Source: Bradyrhizobium sp. 1(2017) (lineage in GTDB: Bacteria > Pseudomonadota > Alphaproteobacteria > Rhizobiales > Xanthobacteraceae). From it: a stretch of DNA of 64,000 nucleotides. This document shows positions 59,469 to 64,000 of this stretch, one piece after another (within the stretch, counting starts at the first letter, position 1; each line of letters opens with the position of its first letter). The stretch covers positions 1,446,001 to 1,510,000 of the forward strand of contig NZ_CP050022.2 in assembly GCF_011602485.2 (NCBI RefSeq). Reading direction: 5' to 3'. The translations under genes and the position numbers were made by a program. The notes under the pieces were generated by a model. It saw nothing but the letters and a program-made list of their open reading frames with translations, was not told where the DNA came from and made no database searches.

Positions 59469-61526
59469 TCATCCCGGCTGGGGATGGAAATATTCGAAAA
59501 TCCTGCGCGCGCTCTCGGCGCTCACCCCCGGAACCTTGCCGAGATCGGCGATCGAGGCCCGTTCGATCTCCTTCAGGGTTCCGAAATGATGCAGCAAGGC
59601 ACGTTTGCGTGACGGGCCGATGCCCGGAATCTCCTGCAAACCGGCCTCGCGGATATCCTTCTTGCGCAGCTTGCGGTGGGAGCCGATGACGAAGCGGTGA
59701 GCCTCGTCGCGCAGGCGCTGGATGAAATAGAGCACGGGATCGCGCGGCTCCAGCTTGATCGCCTCGCGCTCCGGCATGAACAGGGTTTCGCGGCCGGCAT
59801 CCCGGTCCGGGCCCTTGGCGACCGACATCAGCGACACCTGGGTCAGGCCGAGATTGGCGAAGATCTCGCGGACGGCGTTGAGCTGGCCGCGGCCGCCGTC
59901 GATGATGACGAGGTCCGGCCATTGCGGGAAATCGTCGTCCTTGGCTTTGGCCACGCCCTCCTCGGGCGGGTTGATCAGGCGCTTGAAGCGGCGCTCCAGC
60001 ACCTCGCGCATCATGGCGAAGTCGTCGCCGGGCGTGATCCCTTCCGATTTGATGTTGAACTTGCGGTACTGGTTCTTCACGAAACCATCCGGGCCGGCGA
60101 CGATCATGGCGCCGACCGCGTTGGTGCCCTGGATGTGGCTGTTGTCGTAGACCTCGATGCGCTTGGGTGCGTGCGGCAGGCCCAGCGTCGCGGCCATGGC
60201 CTCGAGCAGGCGGCTCTGCGTCGCGGTGTCCGCGAGCTTGCGGCCCAGCGCTTCGCGCGCGTTGGTCAGCGCGTGGGCGACGAGCTCCTTCTTCTCGCCG
60301 CGCTTGGGCGCGGTGACCTCGACCTTGTGGCCGGCCTTGATCGCGAGCGCGTTGGCGAGCAGCTCGCTCTCCTCGATCTCGTGCGAGAGCAGGATGTTCT
60401 TCGGCGGCGGCTTGTCGTCATAGAACTGGGCGAGGAAGGAACCCAACACCTCCTCCGGCGTGAACGTCTTCTCCGCACGTGGAAAATAGGCGCGGTTGCC
60501 CCAGTTCTGTCCGGTGCGGAAGAAGAACACCTCGACGCAGGAGAAGCCGCCTTCCTGGTGGATGGCGAACACGTCGGCTTCCTCGACCGTACGCGGATTG
60601 ATGCCCTGCTGCGACTGGATTGCCGACAGCGCGGCGAGGCGGTCGCGATAGAGCGCGGCGCGCTCGAATTCGAGCTCACCGGAGGCCTTCTCCATCTCGC
60701 CGGCCAGCTCCTGCTTCACCGCATGGCTCTTGCCGGAGAGGAAGTCGCTCGCCTCGCGCACCAGCGTCGTATAGCCGGGGAAGTCGATTTCGCGGGTGCA
60801 GGGGCCGGCGCAGCGGCGGATCTGGTAGAGCAGGCAGGGCCGGGTGCGGCTCTCGAAGAAGGAATCGGTGCAGGAGCGGATCAGGAACGCACGCTGAAGT
60901 GCGGTGATGGTCCGGTTCACGGCGCCCGCCGAGGCGAACGGGCCGAAATAGCGCCCCGGCCGCGTCTGCGCGCCACGGTGCTTGAGGATCTGCGGCGCCC
61001 AATGGTCGCCGGTGATGAGGATGTAGGGAAACGACTTGTCGTCGCGCAGCTGCACGTTGAAGCGCGGCCGCAGCTGCTTGATGAGGTTGGCTTCCAGCAG
61101 CAGGGCTTCCGTCTCGGTGTTGGTCGAGACGATCTCCACGGTCACGGTGGCCGCGATCATGCGCAGGATGCGGGCCGGCTGCGGCGCACTCTGGCGCGCG
61201 TAGTTGGACAGCCGCTTTTTGACGTTCTTGGCCTTGCCGACATAGAGCACGTCGGCATTCGCATTGAGCATGCGATAGACGCCGGGCGAGGTGGGGGCGA
61301 GGCGCACCGCGCGCTCGATCGCCTCATGGCCGGTTGCCAGCGGGCCCTCGCCGATCGCGCCGCTCTCTTCCAGGATATCCGGCAGACGCGCATCGTCCTC
61401 CTCGTCGCCGCCGGAGGTGGCGGGATCGAGGTCCGGCGGCGTATCGGCCGGAACGTCCGGCGCCGTGGCGCGCACGGGTTTACGCGCGCGTGCATCGTCC
61501 GGATTGTCGGGGGAATCGTGAACCAT
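59469..61526 (-). CDS. uvrC: excinuclease ABC subunit UvrC
   Basis: UvrC makes both incisions in nucleotide excision repair. The 685-residue protein has an acidic leader (1-70), the GIY-YIG domain ([30 protein letters not shown]), a Cys-rich region ([20 protein letters not shown]), a UVR domain near 240, the RNase H-like domain with [14 protein letters not shown] and [12 protein letters not shown], and C-terminal helix-hairpin-helix motifs ([20 protein letters not shown]). The stop lies 97 bases before pgsA; in alphaproteobacteria this gene order is common. Confidence 0.97.
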   Translation of the reverse strand: MVHDSPDNPDDARARKPVRATAPDVPADTPPDLDPATSGGDEEDDARLPDILEESGAIGEGPLATGHEAIERAVRLAPTSPGVYRMLNANADVLYVGKAKNVKKRLSNYARQSAPQPARILRMIAATVTVEIVSTNTETEALLLEANLIKQLRPRFNVQLRDDKSFPYILITGDHWAPQILKHRGAQTRPGRYFGPFASAGAVNRTITALQRAFLIRSCTDSFFESRTRPCLLYQIRRCAGPCTREIDFPGYTTLVREASDFLSGKSHAVKQELAGEMEKASGELEFERAALYRDRLAALSAIQSQQGINPRTVEEADVFAIHQEGGFSCVEVFFFRTGQNWGNRAYFPRAEKTFTPEEVLGSFLAQFYDDKPPPKNILLSHEIEESELLANALAIKAGHKVEVTAPKRGEKKELVAHALTNAREALGRKLADTATQSRLLEAMAATLGLPHAPKRIEVYDNSHIQGTNAVGAMIVAGPDGFVKNQYRKFNIKSEGITPGDDFAMMREVLERRFKRLINPPEEGVAKAKDDDFPQWPDLVIIDGGRGQLNAVREIFANLGLTQVSLMSVAKGPDRDAGRETLFMPEREAIKLEPRDPVLYFIQRLRDEAHRFVIGSHRKLRKKDIREAGLQEIPGIGPSRKRALLHHFGTLKEIERASIADLGKVPGVSAESARRIFEYFHPQPG

Positions 61527-61645
61527 GGTGGGAATTTAGGCGCTGGGGATGCCGATTTGAAGTTCCGGTGGTAGCGCACGCACAGGATGGCGGCCCAGTT
61601 CCCGGTAACGCTTGCTTAAGCCTGTTAAGAGCGCGGTAACCCGGC

Positions 61646-61660
61646 TTAACAGCCCTTTAA
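61646..61660. promoter_or_regulatory. perfect CtrA-type box upstream of the outer-membrane protein gene
   Basis: TTAA at 61646-61649 and TTAA at 61657-61660 are separated by seven bases (CAGCCCT), exactly the TTAA-N7-TTAA consensus of the alphaproteobacterial cell-cycle regulator CtrA. Additional TTAA copies flank it (61609-61675), 112 bases before the ATG. It lies between uvrC and the beta-barrel gene, which diverge. Confidence 0.6.
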
Positions 61661-61772
61661 CTTAAAACTCTCGATAAATCTTACGCGAAAAAGTGGTGGT
61701 TCCGTAACCAGGCGGTCTGGCCTCGCGCGGCGGCGCGGCCATCGCGGGGCGGCAGTTGCGTTGGAGTGTGTG

Positions 61773-62393
61773 ATGAAGAGGTTCGTTGTGGGCGCAGCCG
61801 CGTTGGTTGCAGCCGGCTGGACAGCTTCGGCAGAGGCCGCCGATCTCTATGGGCAGCGCGCGCCCTATACCGTCAATCAGCCGCTCAATGCATACAGCTG
61901 GGCCGGTCCTTATCTCGGCGGCAACATCGGCTATGAGTGGGGATCTGTCAGCAACAGTCCGGTGAAACCCGCCGGCTTCGTCGGCGGCGTACAGGCCGGT
62001 TACAACTTCCAGAACGGACCTTGGGTGTTCGGTGTCGAGGGCGACATCCAGGCCACCGGTACCGACGATACGTTCGCGCCGTGGAAGTTCTCCAATCCGT
62101 GGTTCGGCACCCTGCGCGGCCGCGCCGGTTACTCCTTCAACAACGTGATGTTCTACGGCACCGCGGGTCTCGCCTTTGGCGAGCTGCGCGCGCAGACATT
62201 CGGTTGGACGGAGTCGCACACCACCGCCGGCTGGACCATCGGTGCCGGTGCGGAAGTCGGCCTTGCGCCGAACTGGAGCGCCAAGCTCGAATATCTCTAC
62301 TTCGATCTGTCGACCAGCCAGTTCGCAATTACGGGCGTGTCAAACGGCTATAGCGCCAGCGTTGTCCGCGCAGGCGTGAACTATCGTTTCTGA
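61773..62393 (+). CDS. outer-membrane beta-barrel protein (Omp25/RopB-like)
   Basis: The 206-residue product has a signal peptide (MKRFVVGAAALVAAGWTASAEA) and a small eight-strand barrel: WAGPYLGGNIGYEWG, PAGFVGGVQAGYNFQNGPWVFGVEGDIQATG, FGTLRGRAGYSFNNVMFYGTAGLAFGE, GWTIGAGAEVGLAPNWSAKLEYLYFDL, ending VVRAGVNYRF with the C-terminal Phe needed for BAM-mediated insertion. GGAG lies six bases before the ATG. A perfect CtrA-type box is upstream. A strong terminator follows. Confidence 0.92.
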   Translation: MKRFVVGAAALVAAGWTASAEAADLYGQRAPYTVNQPLNAYSWAGPYLGGNIGYEWGSVSNSPVKPAGFVGGVQAGYNFQNGPWVFGVEGDIQATGTDDTFAPWKFSNPWFGTLRGRAGYSFNNVMFYGTAGLAFGELRAQTFGWTESHTTAGWTIGAGAEVGLAPNWSAKLEYLYFDLSTSQFAITGVSNGYSASVVRAGVNYRF

Positions 62394-62423
62394 TAGCTGA
62401 AGAAGAAAATACCGGACCAACCT

Positions 62424-62453
62424 CCCGGCCGCTCGCGGCCGGGATTTTTTTTG
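62424..62453 (+). terminator. strong intrinsic terminator
   Basis: The perfect stem TCCCGGCCGC/GCGGCCGGGA with a two-base spacer is followed by eight T residues, about 30 bases after the beta-barrel gene. It also lies just beyond the stop of the convergent cold-shock gene. Confidence 0.85.
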
Positions 62454-62460
62454 CGCCAGG

Positions 62461-62676
62461 CTAAGACAGGATCACCAGGTTGACCGCTTTCGGTCCCTTG
62501 CCCTTCTTGTCCGGTTCGACTTCGAATGTGATGCGCTGTCCTTCGGCAAGGTCCTTCAATCCCGCGCGCTCCACAGCTGTAATATGTACGAAGACGTCAC
62601 GACCACCGTCGTCCGGCTTGATGAAACCGTAGCCGCGCTCGCCGTTAAAGAACTTGACCGTTCCCGTCATGGCCAT
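62461..62676 (-). CDS. cold-shock protein (CspA family)
   Basis: The 71-residue single CSD protein (MAMTGTVKFFNGERGYGFIKPDDGGRDVFVHITAVERAGLKDLAEGQRITFEVEPDKKGKGPKAVNLVIL) has RNP1 GERGYGFI and RNP2 DVFVHI. GGGGGAG lies seven bases before the ATG. A transcript leader of up to 250 bases lies between it and rlmJ; family members are often regulated at that level. Its strand is the same as rlmJ, upstream of it. Confidence 0.93.
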   Translation of the reverse strand: MAMTGTVKFFNGERGYGFIKPDDGGRDVFVHITAVERAGLKDLAEGQRITFEVEPDKKGKGPKAVNLVILS

Positions 62677-62929
62677 CGGGAAACTCCCCCTCATTGCTCC
62701 TCCGTCGCGACGCAGACTCACGTCACGACATGACCGGGCCTTACGGAGCCCGGGAGAGCTGGCCATCCTTGGGCGGACCTCATCGGTCCGGCCGGATCTT
62801 TCTTAGGCCTTCACTCCGCCGCAACCATTCGCGGAAGCGGAACGTAAAGCCAGTCACGGAAACAGCATAATACGGATCTTTGCAGATTGACTACCGCTCC
62901 TGCATATTTTTCCCAAGAATGCCGGAGTG

Positions 62930-63790
62930 TTACGGCCTCGGCACGTCCAATCGGAATCTGGCAGCGCCGCCCTGGCCGAGCGGCATTTCCAGCTCGGGCA
63001 AGATCGTCTTGAGCTCGCTGTGCAGCGTGTAGGGCGGGTTGACGATCAGAAGACCCGTGGAGGTGAGGGCGGCACCATCGAGTTGCGGCGCGACGCTGAA
63101 TTCGAGGCGCAGACATTTTCCGGGCGGCTTTGCTGCGGCTGCGAGCCGAGCCGCAGTTTGTGCCAACGTCTCGGTCGCGCGCCGGTTCTTGGCCGGATAC
63201 CAGATTACGTAGATACCGGTCGGCCATTTCGCGAAAGCCGTCGCGAAGGCTTCGCCGAGCCGCTCGAACTCGTCCTTGGCCTCGAACGGCGGGTCGATCA
63301 GCACGAGGCCGCGCCGCTCCTTCGGCGGCACAAAGGCCGGAAGCGCCACCCAGCCGTCGAGATCGACCACGCGGGCCTGTTCGTCGCGGCGCAACACGTC
63401 GATCAGCGCCTTGCGTGCCTTCGGTTCGAGCTCGCAGGCGACGAGACGGTCCTGCGGCCTGAGCAGGCCGCGCGCGATCAGCGGCGAGCCCGGATAGGTC
63501 TTGAGTTCGCCTTTCGGATTGAAGGCGCGGACGATGTCGAGATAGGGCTTGGTCAGCGCGGCGGTCTCGTTCGACAGGCGCGCTTGCATCAGCCGTGCAA
63601 TGCCGGTCAGCCACTCGCCGCCGCGGCGCGCCTCGTCGCTGTCGAGGTCGTAGAGGCCGGCGCCGGCATGGGTGTCGATGACGCGGAACGCAGCCGGCTT
63701 GTCCTGCAGATAAGTGAGGATGCGCGCCAGCGCGATGTGCTTGATGACATCGGCGAAGTTGCCGGCGTGGAAGGCGTGGCGGTAGTTCAT
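62930..63790 (-). CDS. rlmJ: 23S rRNA (adenine(2030)-N(6))-methyltransferase RlmJ
   Basis: RlmJ methylates A2030 of 23S rRNA. The 286-residue product begins MNYRHAFHAGNFADVIKHIAL, the family hallmark. VIDTHAGAGLYDLDS is the SAM site, LVLIDPPFEAKDEF the N6-type DPPF motif, and IYVIWYPAKNR the next block. The ATG is preceded by no strong ribosome site. It is followed at a distance by the cold-shock gene on the same strand. A family E repeat lies upstream. Confidence 0.94.
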   Translation of the reverse strand: MNYRHAFHAGNFADVIKHIALARILTYLQDKPAAFRVIDTHAGAGLYDLDSDEARRGGEWLTGIARLMQARLSNETAALTKPYLDIVRAFNPKGELKTYPGSPLIARGLLRPQDRLVACELEPKARKALIDVLRRDEQARVVDLDGWVALPAFVPPKERRGLVLIDPPFEAKDEFERLGEAFATAFAKWPTGIYVIWYPAKNRRATETLAQTAARLAAAAKPPGKCLRLEFSVAPQLDGAALTSTGLLIVNPPYTLHSELKTILPELEMPLGQGGAARFRLDVPRP

Positions 63791-63828
63791 GGGACAGGAC
63801 TGCGTTGTTTGGCGCGATCCTACCCCTT

Positions 63829-63912
63829 GTCATTGCGAGCGTAGCGAAGCAATCCAGAATCTATCGGGGGCAGCAGTTTGGATTGCTTTGTCGCTTCGCT
63901 CCTCGCAATGAC
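63829..63912. repeat. dispersed palindromic repeat, family E
   Basis: The arms GTCATTGCGAGCG...AGCGAAGCAATCCA and TGGATTGCTT...GCAATGAC are nearly perfect complements around about 20 bases. It lies between rlmJ and the next leftward gene. The CATTGCGAGC/GCTTCGC pattern is, from general knowledge, a common dispersed element in Bradyrhizobium. Confidence 0.8.
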
Positions 63913-63926
63913 GGTGGCCGGAGCGA

Positions 63927-64000
63927 CTACCCGCCCCGGATCGGCGGCATCGTGACCTGGTCGCGGCGGCAGGCGCGGCGCTCGAGCTCGTCGCAGGCGC
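63927..64000 (-). CDS. C-terminal end of a further leftward gene (partial)
   Basis: A leftward frame enters from the right edge and ends at a TAG (63927-63929); the last residues read ACDELERRACRRDQVTMPPI and RGG. Two cysteines are visible. Nothing can be said about family. The alternative is that this is non-coding sequence, since only about 24 codons are seen, so support is modest. Confidence 0.4.
   Translation of the reverse strand, partial: ACDELERRACRRDQVTMPPIRGG

Noticed and set aside
59676..61574. Rightward 632-codon frame opposite uvrC
   Set aside because: Antisense shadow of uvrC with no recognisable domain or start signal.
1..64000. CRISPR array, tRNA or rRNA genes
   Set aside because: No regularly spaced repeats, no cloverleaf-like sequence with the TTCGANTC arm, and no rRNA segments were recognised in either strand.

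Overview
The window is a GC-rich chromosomal segment of an alphaproteobacterium of the Bradyrhizobium/Rhodopseudomonas group (Nitrobacteraceae). The basis is the alphaproteobacterial gene order (uvrC-pgsA-moaD-moaE-prmB; ribF-ileS-lspA; pmbA-cysQ-like-DUF4170-DUF374-waaA-lpxK; rluB-rsmD), lineage-restricted small families (DUF6101, DUF2093, DUF4170, DUF2076), CtrA-type and GGAG-type signals, and several families of dispersed palindromes at gene ends. I see no rRNA, tRNA, CRISPR array, intact insertion sequence or prophage.

Layout. 0-11 kb: the tail of a hypothetical protein, cheZ, a periplasmic L,D-transpeptidase, a DUF2076 protein, a two-gene sugar-lipid module (GT2 glycosyltransferase plus YdjC/ChbG-type deacetylase), hisZ-hisG, rsmE, a secreted protein coupled to ubiA, and DUF6101. 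11-16.7 kb: an overlapping run from a PmbA-type protein to the lipid A/Kdo genes waaA and lpxK. 16.7-20.2 kb: an accessory stretch of small proteins, including a 28-residue membrane peptide and a 49-residue secreted peptide, DUF2093, and a dienelactone-hydrolase-like protein whose nucleophile position is Ala. xseA (20.2-21.9 kb) and purD (28.2-29.5 kb) bracket a catabolic-looking block: acetoacetate-decarboxylase-like protein, orphan ABC substrate-binding protein, SDR, a secreted sulfatase, and an IclR regulator. Directly upstream of the sulfatase lies the decayed C-terminus of a formylglycine-generating enzyme, in which the first active-site Cys has become Trp.

29.7-36.2 kb: a fluoroacetate-dehalogenase-like hydrolase, tadA, rluB with a long disordered N-terminus, rsmD, mutL, and a ribbon-helix-helix protein. 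36.4-39.4 kb: an operon of monohaem cytochrome c, VOC protein, Tat-exported gluconate-dehydrogenase subunit 3 and GMC flavoprotein, which looks like a compact periplasmic dehydrogenase. 40-49.4 kb: arfB, a catalytic/non-catalytic M16 peptidase pair, lspA, ileS, ribF. 49.6-57 kb: a single-domain CheY, a HAD phosphatase, a TipF-like EAL protein, a winged-helix/TolB-like/TPR regulator, a methyltransferase, a YihY/BrkB protein and a holin-like membrane protein. 57-64 kb: prmB, moaE, moaD, pgsA, uvrC, an outer-membrane beta-barrel protein preceded by a perfect CtrA-type box, a cold-shock protein, rlmJ, and the end of one more gene.

Most of the window is housekeeping. The points I rate most worth follow-up are the decayed FGE next to the sulfatase, the complete fluoroacetate dehalogenase residue set, the GT2/deacetylase pair, the Ser-to-Ala hydrolase, the compact dehydrogenase operon, the palindromic operator upstream of the decarboxylase block, and the small-protein cluster.
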